Assembly: GCA_009837355.1 (NCBI GenBank)
Contig: VXTR01000068.1
Span: forward strand, 124,001 to 188,000
Source: Chloroflexota bacterium
GTDB taxonomy: Bacteria; Chloroflexota; Dehalococcoidia; Lucifugimonadales; UBA3495
Direction: 5' to 3'
Length of the DNA: 64,000 bases
Below are positions 17,446-26,543 of this stretch, in pieces (the first letter of the stretch is position 1; each line of letters begins with the position of its first letter). The notes below the pieces were generated by a model. It was not told the origin of the DNA, did no database searches, and saw only the letters and a program-made list of their open reading frames with translations. Both the position numbers and the translations under genes were made by a program.

Positions 17446-18300
17446 CTAATCCTGGGTTTCGTGGGATGCCGCCTGCTCGCGCTCCATTATTAGAGCGCCA
17501 TCGCTGTCCCGCTCCGCTGTTGCGGCCCTGGCATACTTGCCCACCACCCACTCCCGGCCGGGCCAGGATGATGAATCCAGGCGAATGGCGCGGGCCTTGA
17601 AGATGTCGCCGGCGAGGATTCCGCCCGAGATAATCATCCGCATCGCCTCGTCCACCGAGATATCGGTGGGCGTAACCTGGTCGGAGGGAACCACCACCAA
17701 GTAACCTGAGGAAGGCACCGGCGTAGTTGGCACATACACTGACAGGTATTCCTCGACCCCGTCAATTTTGCCCAGATTTGACGTAATCAGGCCCATTGAC
17801 AGCACGCCCAGCCGGGGGAATTCCAGCAGGACGACGCCGCGGTAGTTGTATGTCTGAGTATCGGAGAGGAAATCTATGCCATGTCGGGTGGTGTTGTACA
17901 CCGGGCCGATAATCGGTACTCGCCCGATGGTGTCATGCACCCGGTCAATCAGCAGACGGGTTACCGCCCAGCCGATGAGCAGGCCCATACAGTACAGGAT
18001 GAAGATGATGATGATGATTTCCCCAACATCGGCGATGTCCACGCCCGGGCCGTGGGGAATGCCCAGCTGACGAATGAAGGGGTCCAGCAGCGAGTCAACG
18101 ATCCCGTAGAAAAAATCCACCACGAAATACGTAACGAATATGGGCAGGAACACCAATACGCCAGCCACCAGCCGACGCTGCACGTGTCCCATCGCACCCG
18201 CGATCACGTGGCGACGCACCCGCTCTGTTCGCAAGATCCTGTCGTGCAGATCGGGAGGCGGTTCGTTGCCTCCCGCTCGCCGGCGGAACATTCCACGCAT
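17446..18300 (-). CDS. DUF502 family membrane protein
   Basis: 284 residues. A basic N-terminal region is followed by membrane segments (about 45-66, LVAGVLVFLPIFVTYFVVDFF, and about 94-115, IIIIIFILYCMGLLIGW). Then come GRVPIIGPVYNTTRHGIDFL, GVVLLEFPRLGVLSMGLIT and YVPTTPVPSSGYLVVVPSDQV, which together define DUF502. The function of the family is unknown. The start overlaps the glycosyltransferase stop by one base (TAATG). The last 40 residues are charged and not conserved. Confidence 0.88.
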   Translation of the reverse strand: MRGMFRRRAGGNEPPPDLHDRILRTERVRRHVIAGAMGHVQRRLVAGVLVFLPIFVTYFVVDFFYGIVDSLLDPFIRQLGIPHGPGVDIADVGEIIIIIFILYCMGLLIGWAVTRLLIDRVHDTIGRVPIIGPVYNTTRHGIDFLSDTQTYNYRGVVLLEFPRLGVLSMGLITSNLGKIDGVEEYLSVYVPTTPVPSSGYLVVVPSDQVTPTDISVDEAMRMIISGGILAGDIFKARAIRLDSSSWPGREWVVGKYARAATAERDSDGALIMEREQAASHETQD

Positions 18301-19532
18301 TATGCTTCGGCGCGCCCCCCGGTCCCCGGCGTCAGTCCTTCGTAGATGTCAAACAGCCGGCCGGCCACTTCCTCCCAACTCAGACCTTCGGCCCTCCGTC
18401 TCCCTGCCCTTCCCATGCTGTCCCGCAGGCTGTCGTTGACCAAAATCATCTCCAGCGAGTTGGCAAAGGCTTCCGGGCAGCGCCAGGACTTGAGGTATCC
18501 GGTTCGCCCGTGCTGCACCACGGTGGATAACCCTCCCACCCGCGACGCTACCACCGGAGTGCCGCAGGCCATGCTCTCCAGCGCGGCGAGGCCGAAGCTT
18601 TCGTAGAACGACGGCACGACGCATACGTCGGCGGCCGAGTAGTACCAGGCCAATTGCTCTTGAGGCACCCGTCCCACGAATTCGAAGGCTTCACTCACGT
18701 TGAGTTCTTCCGCCATCTGCTTCAGGCGGGCGATTTCCCCGCTGCCGTCGGCGTCTGCGCCCACCACCAGGACCTGCACGTTCTCAGTGGGCAGATGGGT
18801 GGCGGTGTGAATCAGCAAGTCCACGCCTTTCAGCGCCTCAATGCGGCCCACATAGAGCAGGACTTTGTGACCGTTCAGGCCCAGTTCGTTCCGCGCTTCG
18901 GCACGTCCCAGGGGTCGAAAGCGCGCCAGGTCAACGCCACAAGGCACCAGATGTATGCGCGATGGGTCGCCATCGTACAGCCTCACCATGGCGTCCCGCT
19001 CGTGAGCGCTGAACGCGACGATGCAGTCGGCGTCGGCAATGATTTGGCACTCGGACTCCTGACGAACCGGCGGTTCCCATTCGCCCGAGCGAGACTGCAT
19101 CTTGATGCGGGAAAGCGTGTGAAAAGTTACGACGTGGGGTACACCGATGGCAGCTGCCAGCCGGCGGCCGGCCCAGGCGCTCATCCAGTAATGGGAATGT
19201 ACGGCTCGGTATTGCGCGTCCTCGCCGCGCTGATGTTCCAACACTCCGGCGACGAACTCATCCAGATGCTCAAATTGCTGCGCCAGAAGCGCATTGGGCG
19301 GGCCTGCCGGAAGGTGAACGACGTTGACGTTATCGGCGATGGCCGGGGCATCCGATTCCTGGTCTTCGTGCTGGCGGGTGAAAATATCAACGGTAGCGCC
19401 CTGGGCCGCCATTGCCCGGGCCAGTTCGCGCACGTGTACGTTCATGCCTCCGGCCTTGCCGCGGCCGGGCGCAGCCAACGGACAGGCGTGATAGGTCAGC
19501 AGAGCGACGCGCCGGGCGCTGTCTCGACGCAC
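18300..19532 (-). CDS. GT4-family glycosyltransferase (MshA/sucrose-phosphate-synthase-like)
   Basis: 410 residues. GT-B fold: N-terminal GKAGGMNVHVRELARAMAAQG, HSHYWMSAWAG, VVTFHTLSRIK, then LLYVGRIEALKGVDLLI and the nucleotide-sugar E-x7-E motif in PSFYESFGLAALES with GTPVVASRVGG. The GMNVHVREL and HSHYW patterns are shared with MshA (inositol-phosphate GlcNAc transferase) and sucrose-phosphate synthases. Start is 2 bases from the GNAT stop and its stop overlaps DUF502. The donor and acceptor are unknown. Confidence 0.88.
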   Translation of the reverse strand: MRRDSARRVALLTYHACPLAAPGRGKAGGMNVHVRELARAMAAQGATVDIFTRQHEDQESDAPAIADNVNVVHLPAGPPNALLAQQFEHLDEFVAGVLEHQRGEDAQYRAVHSHYWMSAWAGRRLAAAIGVPHVVTFHTLSRIKMQSRSGEWEPPVRQESECQIIADADCIVAFSAHERDAMVRLYDGDPSRIHLVPCGVDLARFRPLGRAEARNELGLNGHKVLLYVGRIEALKGVDLLIHTATHLPTENVQVLVVGADADGSGEIARLKQMAEELNVSEAFEFVGRVPQEQLAWYYSAADVCVVPSFYESFGLAALESMACGTPVVASRVGGLSTVVQHGRTGYLKSWRCPEAFANSLEMILVNDSLRDSMGRAGRRRAEGLSWEEVAGRLFDIYEGLTPGTGGRAEA

Positions 19533-19534
19533 GG

Positions 19535-20539
19535 TTATCTACCATCCCCGGATCGCTCCAGGCTGATGCGATACAAATGATGGTCGCTGCCGCCCAGACG
19601 ATACTTGTAGGACTCGTTCCCGCGCAGAAAATCGAAATGGCGATAACCCCGTTCCAGCGCATCCCGCAGGCACAGTGAGTGGAGCAGCAGCCCCACGCTG
19701 TAGTAGCGATATTCCGGGTTGTGGCCACTGTTGTACAGCATACGCGCGTTGTCATAATCGAAGCATAACGATGACGCCACAGGCTGGTCGTCCATCTCCA
19801 TGAAAAACAACCGCAGAAGACCCTCCGCGGCGGTGGCTGTCATCATTCGACGGAAGAAGTCTTCGCGCTCGTCGGTAAGGAATGCAGCTTTGGCCTGGTC
19901 GCTCAGGCGCATCAGGTAGAAGAAGGTGTCTGTCCTCTCGGCCACTTCGTCAGGGTCGGAAACGCAATACCACCGCCAGTTGCCGTGGCCATCCAGCCGC
20001 CGAAGCTTGCGACGCAGTTCGTGACGGTCTTTCTTGGTCAATCCTGACAGGTACTCATCCCAGGTGTCGGCGAGAGAGATGCGGGGCGCAACGTCCTCCT
20101 CGGCTACTTCTACCAGGTAGCCGCGTTCGCGAGCCAGTTCGGGCAGCAGCGCCAGCGTCGGAGAATCTTCGCCGATGGAGTACAACTCGAGCCGGCGGCC
20201 TCCGCTGTCGCCGATGGCATCCAGCAGTGTGGGATAAAAGGCTGCTTCAGCGCCGGCCGCGACGACGAAGTCGTTGTAGTCGAAGGTGTCGCTGTTGCCG
20301 ACCAGAGAATAATCATCGCCGGCCCGCGACAGCGGGGCGATAGCAGTAACGTCACCGGAGTCGTCGGTCAAGTAGAAGCCGGACAGAGCGCGCCCGTCCT
20401 GGAACAGCCCCCACCACAGTTCCTGCCATGCCGGGGTGATGTAGAGGTTGTTCACCGCAGAGCGTCCCAGGAGTTCCTGCCACTGGGGGCGAATCTGGTC
20501 GAAGGACGTCAGAGGCTTCGGGGTTTGCGACCCAGGCAT
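19535..20539 (-). CDS. GNAT-family acetyltransferase (BioF2-like/FemAB-related)
   Basis: 334 residues. The protein has two acetyltransferase-like lobes; the C-terminal lobe (residues about 160-310) shows KKDRHELRRKLRRL, FFRRMM, LRLFFMEMDDQPVASSLCFDYDNARMLYNSGHNPEY and HFDFLRGNESYK, the pattern of the Acetyltransf_6 group. These enzymes transfer acyl or aminoacyl groups in cell-envelope or small-molecule pathways. It sits between folE (12 bases upstream) and the glycosyltransferase (2 bases downstream). Substrate unknown. Confidence 0.82.
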   Translation of the reverse strand: MPGSQTPKPLTSFDQIRPQWQELLGRSAVNNLYITPAWQELWWGLFQDGRALSGFYLTDDSGDVTAIAPLSRAGDDYSLVGNSDTFDYNDFVVAAGAEAAFYPTLLDAIGDSGGRRLELYSIGEDSPTLALLPELARERGYLVEVAEEDVAPRISLADTWDEYLSGLTKKDRHELRRKLRRLDGHGNWRWYCVSDPDEVAERTDTFFYLMRLSDQAKAAFLTDEREDFFRRMMTATAAEGLLRLFFMEMDDQPVASSLCFDYDNARMLYNSGHNPEYRYYSVGLLLHSLCLRDALERGYRHFDFLRGNESYKYRLGGSDHHLYRISLERSGDGR

Positions 20540-20551
20540 CGGCAGTACCCC

Positions 20552-21127
20552 TCACTCCGGCAGCATTGCCAGCAGGTCGCGGCCGGTATAGCCGCCGGTT
20601 TCGCCGCACTGGCGCACCGCGGTAGTTACCACCCTATGGCCGGGCTTTTGCACACCGCGCATGGACATACAGAGGTGCTCGGCTTCAATTCGACAGGCCA
20701 GTGCAATGGGCTGCACTCGTCGGAGCATGGCGTCGGCCAGTTGAGCGGTCAGCCGTTCCTGCACCTGGAGCCGTCGAGCTGCGGTGTCCAGCGCTCGGGC
20801 GATTTTGCTGATGCCGGCGATGTGCCGGTTCGGTACGTACACCAGGCTGGCCTGCCCAAAGAACGGCAATAGATGATGCTCGCACATGGAATAGAAAGGG
20901 AGGTCGCGCACCAGTACCGGGTCCTGGCTCACGTCCTCGGAAAATATGGCGTCAATTTCGTCCGCCGGGTCCTTGCCCACACCAGCGAACAGCTCGCTGT
21001 ACATCTCGGCGACCCGTTCCGGCGTTCGCCATAGTCCCTCGCGCCCGCTGTCCTCGTCGATGTACTTGAGCACGGTTCCAATCGCTATTTCAATAGCGGC
21101 CAAGTTTATTTCAGGGACAGGGTTCAT
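20552..21127 (-). CDS. folE: GTP cyclohydrolase I
   Basis: 191 residues. Motifs: GLWRTPERVAEMYSELFAG, PFYSMCEHHLLPFFGQ (zinc Cys and His), RHIAGISKIARALDTAARRLQVQERL, and IEAEHLCMSMRGVQKPG (second zinc Cys). It converts GTP to dihydroneopterin triphosphate for folate and, in many bacteria, for the preQ0 pathway; tgt is encoded at 8449-9630. Lies 21 bases after thrC in the same direction within a long minus-strand run. Confidence 0.96.
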   Translation of the reverse strand: MNPVPEINLAAIEIAIGTVLKYIDEDSGREGLWRTPERVAEMYSELFAGVGKDPADEIDAIFSEDVSQDPVLVRDLPFYSMCEHHLLPFFGQASLVYVPNRHIAGISKIARALDTAARRLQVQERLTAQLADAMLRRVQPIALACRIEAEHLCMSMRGVQKPGHRVVTTAVRQCGETGGYTGRDLLAMLPE

Positions 21128-21148
21128 GCTTGGAGCGCAACGTTTACG

Positions 21149-22213
21149 TTATGCCTCCCCGATACCGGTCAGAATGGCAGACTCGATGGCCTCCAGATTG
21201 GGCTGTACTTCCACAGTATGCGCCTGCGCGCTGCTCACCGCCATGTCCGGGTCTTTCAGGCCCGTGCCGGTGATGATGCAGACCACGCGCTTGCCGTCCA
21301 GCTTCAGCCCGTTCTGCTGCATTTTCAGCAGGCCGGCTACGGAGGCGGCCGATGCCGGCTCTCCGAAAATGCCTTCCTGGGAGGCCAGCAGGCGATATGC
21401 CTCCAAAATTTCGTCGTCGCTCACAGCATCAATAACACCACCCGACTGATCTCGCGCCCGCTCCGCAAGTTTCCAACTGGCCGGGTTCCCGATCCGAATT
21501 GCCGAGGCGATGGTCTGAGGGTAGGGCACGGGTTCGCCGCGGACGATGGGAGCTGCTCCTTCGGCCTGGAACCCCATCATGCGGGGGAGGGCGTCGTTAC
21601 GGCCCAGTTGGTGGTACTCAACGAATCCCCGCCAGTAGGCAGTAATGTTGCCGGCATTGCCCACCGGAATGAACAGGTAGTCCGGTGCGTTGCCCAGCAC
21701 GTCGGAGATCTCGAAGGAAGCCGTTTTTTGTCCCTCAATGCGGTGCTGGTTCACGGAGTTCACGAGGGTAATGGGGTTGGTTTCAGTGAACTGACGCACC
21801 AGCGCCAGGGCAGCGTCGAAATTGCCGTCCACCAGCAGGATACGGGCACCGTAAGCCATGGCCTGGGCCAGTTTCCCCAGCGCTACCTCGCCTTTGGGAA
21901 TCAGCACCCAGCAGGTCAGCCCGCAGTAAGCGGAGTAGGCCGCCGCCGACGCGCTGGTGTTGCCGGTGGAGGCGCACATCACTCCTAGGCAGTTTTCCTC
22001 CATGGCCTTGGCGATGGCGACCACCATTCCGCGGTCTTTGAACGAACCCGTGGGGTTGCAACCCTCGAGCTTGAAGAACAGTTCGCAACCCAGCCGGGGG
22101 CCCAGGTTCCGCGAACGCACCAGCGGCGTATCGCCCTCACCCATGGAAAAGATGGGGGTTTCTTCGTTGACCGGCAGCAGTTCGCGATACCGTTGTAAAA
22201 CGCCGATGCCCAT
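21149..22213 (-). CDS. thrC: Threonine synthase
   Basis: 354 residues, the short type I-like form. The PLP lysine is in NPTGSFKDRGM; the phosphate-binding CASTGNTSASAAAYSAYCG and VGNAGNITAYWRGF follow. It converts O-phosphohomoserine to threonine. The ATG overlaps the hom stop by one base (TAATG), giving translational coupling of two steps of the same pathway; thrB (homoserine kinase) is not present here. Confidence 0.94.
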   Translation of the reverse strand: MGIGVLQRYRELLPVNEETPIFSMGEGDTPLVRSRNLGPRLGCELFFKLEGCNPTGSFKDRGMVVAIAKAMEENCLGVMCASTGNTSASAAAYSAYCGLTCWVLIPKGEVALGKLAQAMAYGARILLVDGNFDAALALVRQFTETNPITLVNSVNQHRIEGQKTASFEISDVLGNAPDYLFIPVGNAGNITAYWRGFVEYHQLGRNDALPRMMGFQAEGAAPIVRGEPVPYPQTIASAIRIGNPASWKLAERARDQSGGVIDAVSDDEILEAYRLLASQEGIFGEPASAASVAGLLKMQQNGLKLDGKRVVCIITGTGLKDPDMAVSSAQAHTVEVQPNLEAIESAILTGIGEA

Positions 22214-23535
22214 TACTCTTCAATGCGAATCAGGTTGTTCACGCTGATCACTACCCCCAGTTGGGCGACGGCGGCCAGCGCAGTCTGCACGTTGGCTTCG
22301 CGGGACGGGTAAGTGGTGATGACCAATTGCGCGGTGCCGCTGCCCGGGTCGGTGTCCTTTTGAATGACCGTGGCGATGGAAATGTTGCCCTCCCCGAGGA
22401 TGCGTGCAATCTGCGCCAGCACACCGGCCTGGTCGGCGCAGGTAAGACGCATATAGTAGGCGCTGGACAACTCGTCAATGGGCTGCACTGCAAACTGGGT
22501 TCCCTCCGCCGGCCCGTTGGAAAACGGCAGCGGCGGCGGCCCTTCGGCGTTGTCGATGCCCCGCACGATGTTGAGAAGGTCCCCCATCACGGCGCTGGTG
22601 GTGGCGTCGCGGCCGGCTCCCTGCCCGTGCAGGATGATTTGGCCGCATAAGTCCCCCGTAACCTCAACTGCATTATACACGCCTTCAACCTTGGCCAGCA
22701 GATGGTCTTCGGACACCAGCGCCGGATGTACCCGGGCGCGCACGGCTCCACCGGGTTCGGCGGTGGCGATGGCCAGGGATTTGATAGCGTAGCCCAGCTC
22801 GGCGGCGTAGCGAAAATCCTCCGGCGCCAGGCGGCTGATTCCCTCGGTGTAAATTGCGCCGTGGGGGATGGGACGGTGAAAAGCCAGGCCGCCGAGCACC
22901 GACAGTTTGTAGGCGGCGTCGATGCCGTCGATGTCATTGGTGGGGTCGGCCTCGGCGTAGCCTCGGGCCTGGGCTTCGGCCAGGGCGTCGGCGAAGGGGG
23001 TCTGCTGCCGAGCCATTCGGGTCAGTATGTAGTTGGTAGTGCCGTTGATGATGGAGCGGATAGAGCGGATCTCGTTGGCGAGCAGCTGGGACATCAAACA
23101 GCCGACGATGGGAATGCCACCGCCGGCTGATGCCTCGAAAAGCAGGTTGACGTGTTGGGACTGGGCCAGCTCCAGCAGAGCCGGCCCGCGACGGGACATC
23201 ACTTCCTTGTTGGCCGTAACCACGTGCTTGCCAGCTGCCAGCGCCCGCTCCAGGTACTCGCCGGCGGGCGAATCGCCGCCCATCACCTCGACCACGATGT
23301 GAACGTCAGGGTCGGCCAGGATATCCTCCGGGTTAGCGGTCAACGCTCCCGCCGGCAGCTCGGGCGTGCGCGGTCGGGCAATGTCCCGCACCAACGCCCG
23401 GCGCAGGCATACCGTGCGGCCGGTTTTGCGCTTGATGTCTGCTGCGTGTTCCAGCAAGGCGTCGGCCACTCCGCCGCCTACCGTGCCCAGGCCCATCAAG
23501 CCGACGTTGATTGACTGCCCAATCTCGCTCGTCAC
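22213..23535 (-). CDS. hom: Homoserine dehydrogenase
   Basis: 440 residues from GTG 23535. Rossmann motif GLMGLGTVGGGVADALL, NKEVMSRRGP, INGTTNYILTRM (homoserine dehydrogenase signature), GYAEADPTNDIDGIDAAYKL, and a C-terminal ACT domain (YYMRLTCADQAGVLAQIARILGE...). Reduces aspartate semialdehyde to homoserine; the ACT domain implies feedback control, commonly by threonine. Start overlaps the SurA-like gene stop (GTGA). Confidence 0.95.
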   Translation of the reverse strand: MTSEIGQSINVGLMGLGTVGGGVADALLEHAADIKRKTGRTVCLRRALVRDIARPRTPELPAGALTANPEDILADPDVHIVVEVMGGDSPAGEYLERALAAGKHVVTANKEVMSRRGPALLELAQSQHVNLLFEASAGGGIPIVGCLMSQLLANEIRSIRSIINGTTNYILTRMARQQTPFADALAEAQARGYAEADPTNDIDGIDAAYKLSVLGGLAFHRPIPHGAIYTEGISRLAPEDFRYAAELGYAIKSLAIATAEPGGAVRARVHPALVSEDHLLAKVEGVYNAVEVTGDLCGQIILHGQGAGRDATTSAVMGDLLNIVRGIDNAEGPPPLPFSNGPAEGTQFAVQPIDELSSAYYMRLTCADQAGVLAQIARILGEGNISIATVIQKDTDPGSGTAQLVITTYPSREANVQTALAAVAQLGVVISVNNLIRIEE

Positions 23536-24746
23536 GGCAGCAAACCTCCCCCCTGTTGCTGCGGCTCCGGCGTAACCCGTGGCCGCGTCAACCTCACCTG
23601 TTCGGTTACCCAGGCGTAGCGATTGCTGTCAAAGTTGATTTTCACCCAGCCTTCTTCCGAGCCGAGAGCCAACTGGTCATCCTTCCACTCATCTACCCGG
23701 GTACCGGCCATTTGAAACAGCATCGCCGGCTCGATTTCCCTGGTTTCGACGGCGCCAATTGGCTGGATCAGGAATATGGTTTGCTCTGCGTAAATCGGGT
23801 CGGAGATTTCACCCGGCTCCAGTAACGCCGGGTTGCTGACCGTTTGGCCGCCGGCATCGACTCTCTCTTCACCGAAAAGGTAGCGGTCGAATTCTGGAAA
23901 TGCTCCCAGGGGAACCCAGCCGATGTATCCATCCCGGCCCGATAGTTCCCGGGCGACCGTGGCGAAATCCTCACCCAGTTCCAGTCGTTCCTTGACGGCC
24001 TCGGGCGCGGCGGAGGAATCTACGCCTAGGGAGATGGCTTGCAGTTCGACCTGTGGGGCTTCCTCGGGCAGGGATGCCAGCATACGGGCGAACAGTTCTC
24101 GCTGCTGTAGTTGCTCTTCCACGATGCGGCGATAATCGCCGTCGTCAAGGTTGACCTGCGTTAGAAAATCGATGTACGTGTCCTGATACTCGGCATCCAA
24201 CTGCGCATCATCCACTTCCTGCCCCGGCTGCGGTTCCGGCCGGAAGCGGCTGCGGATGGTTTCCTCAATATCATCGTCGGTGACGTTGATGCCCAGGCCA
24301 GGCGCTGCCTGGCGCAGTATTTCAGCGTGGAGCAGGTCGGTGAGCAGCTGGAACGGGATGGTGCTCAGATCAACCTGGCCTCCCTGATAGCGATCGATAC
24401 CCTGCAAGACACGGATGCGCTCCACCAGGTCGCCCATGGTGAATCGCTCGCCGCGCACTTCTCCGGCCATCACGCGCGGCGGCAGGATGTAGGCCCGATA
24501 AACGCCGGCCATAACCACGCCGACGATAACCAGGATCAGAACTGCCCCTACGATGATAGCGATGCGCTGGCGGCGACGTTCTGCTGAGCGTCGGGCACTG
24601 GCAGCGTTGGCGGCGGACTCGTCGGTAGTTCCCAGGCGTCGGTTGCGTCCGCCACGCCGGCGCGCCGGTGTCCGTCCGGAGGATTCCGGCGGTTCTTCAG
24701 CCACGGTCTCGGCGCCGCGTTTCCAGGGCAGCGGCAGGTTTAGCAT
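23532..24746 (-). CDS. SurA/PrsA-like membrane-anchored foldase
   Basis: 404 residues. A basic cytosolic N-terminus (Arg/Ala-rich, about 60 residues) leads into one membrane segment (about 63-87, IAIIVGAVLILVIVGVVMAG). A SurA-N-like helical domain follows, then a degraded parvulin-type rotamase domain (EEAPQVELQAISL ... GEDFATVARELSGRDGYIGWV ... LEPGEISDPI). It probably assists folding of exported proteins outside the membrane. Located between rpsR and hom, overlapping hom by four bases. The PPIase active site is not clearly intact, so it may act as a chaperone. Confidence 0.75.
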   Translation of the reverse strand: MLNLPLPWKRGAETVAEEPPESSGRTPARRRGGRNRRLGTTDESAANAASARRSAERRRQRIAIIVGAVLILVIVGVVMAGVYRAYILPPRVMAGEVRGERFTMGDLVERIRVLQGIDRYQGGQVDLSTIPFQLLTDLLHAEILRQAAPGLGINVTDDDIEETIRSRFRPEPQPGQEVDDAQLDAEYQDTYIDFLTQVNLDDGDYRRIVEEQLQQRELFARMLASLPEEAPQVELQAISLGVDSSAAPEAVKERLELGEDFATVARELSGRDGYIGWVPLGAFPEFDRYLFGEERVDAGGQTVSNPALLEPGEISDPIYAEQTIFLIQPIGAVETREIEPAMLFQMAGTRVDEWKDDQLALGSEEGWVKINFDSNRYAWVTEQVRLTRPRVTPEPQQQGGGLLP

Positions 24747-24760
24747 TTTGAGATGGCCGG

Positions 24761-25255
24761 CTAGCGGCCGGAGCGCATACCGATGTTGATGCTGTGTTCC
24801 GGCGCATAGGGCAGCAGGGCCAGGTAGCGGGCGCGCTTGATGGCTTGCGCCAAAAGCCGCTGGTTCTTGGCCGAGGTGCCGGTTTTTCGCGTCGGCTCAA
24901 TCTTGCCTTGCTCGGAGATGTACCGGCGCAGGCGGTCAACATCCTTGTAGTCGGGGGTTACTCCCTCGACGGTGAAGGCGCAGACCCGCCGCCGGGGGCC
25001 GTAGCGCCGTCCGCCGCGTCCGCCGCCGCCCCTCGGCCCTCCCCGTCCGGGAGGTCGTCCGCCGGGGCCGCCGGGTCGTCCGCCAGGGCCGGGAGGCCGT
25101 CCACCGGGCCCGCCTGAGTATGGCCGTGGTCCGGAGCCGGGCGCACCTTCGGAAGCGCTGGGGCTTGTCGTGGGCGCTGCAGCCGGGGCCGGTGAGGGCG
25201 CGGCTTGAGGGGAGTCGGCCGGTGTAGGAGAGGACGGAGCGGCTGGGGTAGTCAT
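24761..25255 (-). CDS. rpsR: 30S ribosomal protein bS18 with long N-terminal extension
   Basis: 164 residues, about twice the normal 75-80. Residues 1-40 are Ala/Pro/Ser-rich and 41-88 are Gly/Pro/Arg-rich (GGRPPGPGG repeats). The true bS18 domain starts near 89 ([11 protein letters not shown]) and includes [47 protein letters not shown]. bS18 binds the 30S platform beside bS6, whose gene is two upstream. The extension is encoded by unbroken frame with the same base composition as the rest and an ATG at 25255, so it appears genuine rather than a start-call artefact. Confidence 0.93.
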   Translation of the reverse strand: MTTPAAPSSPTPADSPQAAPSPAPAAAPTTSPSASEGAPGSGPRPYSGGPGGRPPGPGGRPGGPGGRPPGRGGPRGGGGRGGRRYGPRRRVCAFTVEGVTPDYKDVDRLRRYISEQGKIEPTRKTGTSAKNQRLLAQAIKRARYLALLPYAPEHSINIGMRSGR

Positions 25256-25309
25256 TGAGCAAGTTCCTCCGAGTCTGCCTGGGAAGGCTTGAATTAGGTC
25301 GATTCTGAT

Positions 25310-25804
25310 TCAGAAGGGCAAGTCGTCAACATCGGTCATCGGGTCTCCGGAGCTGCCGCCACCGTAGTCGCCGTAACCGCCGCCTTGCTGGCTGCCGTAG
25401 CCGCCGTCCTGTTGGCCACCGTAGCCGCCACTCTGCTGGCCGCCGTAGCCGCCGCGCTGGTCATCATAGCCACCATCTTCCCCGCGCCGGCCCAGCATCT
25501 GCATTTCGGTGATGGTAACGTCCAACGAGAAGCCTGGACTTCCATCCCGACGATCATACTGGCGGGAGCGCAGCCGTCCCTCAATGTAGACCTGCTGGCC
25601 ACGGGTAAGGTACTGGTTGCAGGTGTCCGCAAGGCGTCCAAAGGCAGTGCAGTTGAACCACTCCGTTTCCTCGCGTCGCTCGCCTGAGGCGGTGGTATAG
25701 CTGCGATTGCTGGCGATGCTGAACGACGTCATCGGATTTCCCGAGGCGGAATACCGCATCTCCGGATCCCGGCCCAAGTTGCCGATGATGATTATCTTGT
25801 TCAC
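25310..25804 (-). CDS. ssb: Single-stranded DNA-binding protein
   Basis: 164 residues. OB-fold: NKIIIIGNLGRDPEMRYSASG, SFSIASNRSY, EEWFNCTAFGRLADTCNQYLTRGQQVYIEGRL. Residues about 112-153 form a Gly/Gln/Tyr linker with GGYGGQQ repeats, and the C-terminal tip DVDDLPF is the acidic peptide that recruits replication and repair partners. Standard place between rpsF and rpsR; 54 bases separate it from rpsR. Confidence 0.96.
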   Translation of the reverse strand: MNKIIIIGNLGRDPEMRYSASGNPMTSFSIASNRSYTTASGERREETEWFNCTAFGRLADTCNQYLTRGQQVYIEGRLRSRQYDRRDGSPGFSLDVTITEMQMLGRRGEDGGYDDQRGGYGGQQSGGYGGQQDGGYGSQQGGGYGDYGGGSSGDPMTDVDDLPF

Positions 25805-25810
25805 GATAAC

Positions 25811-26509
25811 CTACGCTTCAGGTTCGCCGGTGGATTCTTCCGCGGGGGCGGGCGCAGCCTCGGCAGCCGGTTCTACGGCGGGTTCCGGAGTTGCGGGAGG
25901 GGCAGGAGTCTCAGCCGCGGCTTCCACCACCGGGGCAGGGGCGGCAGGTTCGGGCGTAGGCTCGGCTGCTGTTGGCGCTTCGGCGGGGGCTTCCGGTGAT
26001 GACGATGGCGCCGGTTCCGCAGCGGCTGTGCCAACGGGCGCTGCGGCAGGGGCCGGGGGCGCAGCGTCGGGTGTCCGAGCGGGGCCTCTGTCGGCGAAGC
26101 CGCCCGCCGCTTCAGGTATCGGGCCGCCGCCATCGTTGCGCCGGCCGCGTCCGGGCGGGATGTAGCGGGAGGGCGCGGTCAGCGGGCCGGGGGCAGGCCG
26201 GTCGGCCAGCGGGCCATCGCAGCGCACCACCAGGGAGCGCAGCACGTTGTCATGCAGCCGCAGGTAGTTCTCCAGTTCCCGGTTGAACGAGTTGTCCGAG
26301 GTAAAGGAGCTCAGGTAGTACGCACCTTCGAGGAAATTGTAGTTACCCTTGCGTATGGGATAGGCCAAACGCCGGGTTCCCCAAGTCTGCTCGGCGGTTA
26401 TCTCGCCGTCGCGGCCGGTGATGAAGGACTTTATCTCCTCCCAGGTGGCCGATGCGTCATCCTGGTTGAGCATCGGGCTGAGGATGGTTACGAGTTCGTA
26501 GTGGCGCAA
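25811..26509 (-). CDS. rpsF: 30S ribosomal protein bS6 with long C-terminal extension
   Basis: 232 residues, start TTG 26509 with AGGAG 8 bases upstream. The bS6 domain is residues 1-97 (RHYELVTILSPML, LAYPIRKGNYNFLEGAYYL, LHDNVLRSLVVRC). From about 100 to 232 there is an extension: first basic (YIPPGRGRR), then almost entirely Ala/Pro/Glu. Normal bS6 is about 100 residues. Forms a heterodimer with bS18 on the 30S platform, and both proteins in this operon are extended. First gene of a long minus-strand run; an extended -10 lies upstream. Confidence 0.93.
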   Translation of the reverse strand: MRHYELVTILSPMLNQDDASATWEEIKSFITGRDGEITAEQTWGTRRLAYPIRKGNYNFLEGAYYLSSFTSDNSFNRELENYLRLHDNVLRSLVVRCDGPLADRPAPGPLTAPSRYIPPGRGRRNDGGGPIPEAAGGFADRGPARTPDAAPPAPAAAPVGTAAAEPAPSSSPEAPAEAPTAAEPTPEPAAPAPVVEAAAETPAPPATPEPAVEPAAEAAPAPAEESTGEPEA

Positions 26510-26543
26510 GTTGCAATCTCCTGAATTGGTAAAAGCGTTGATG

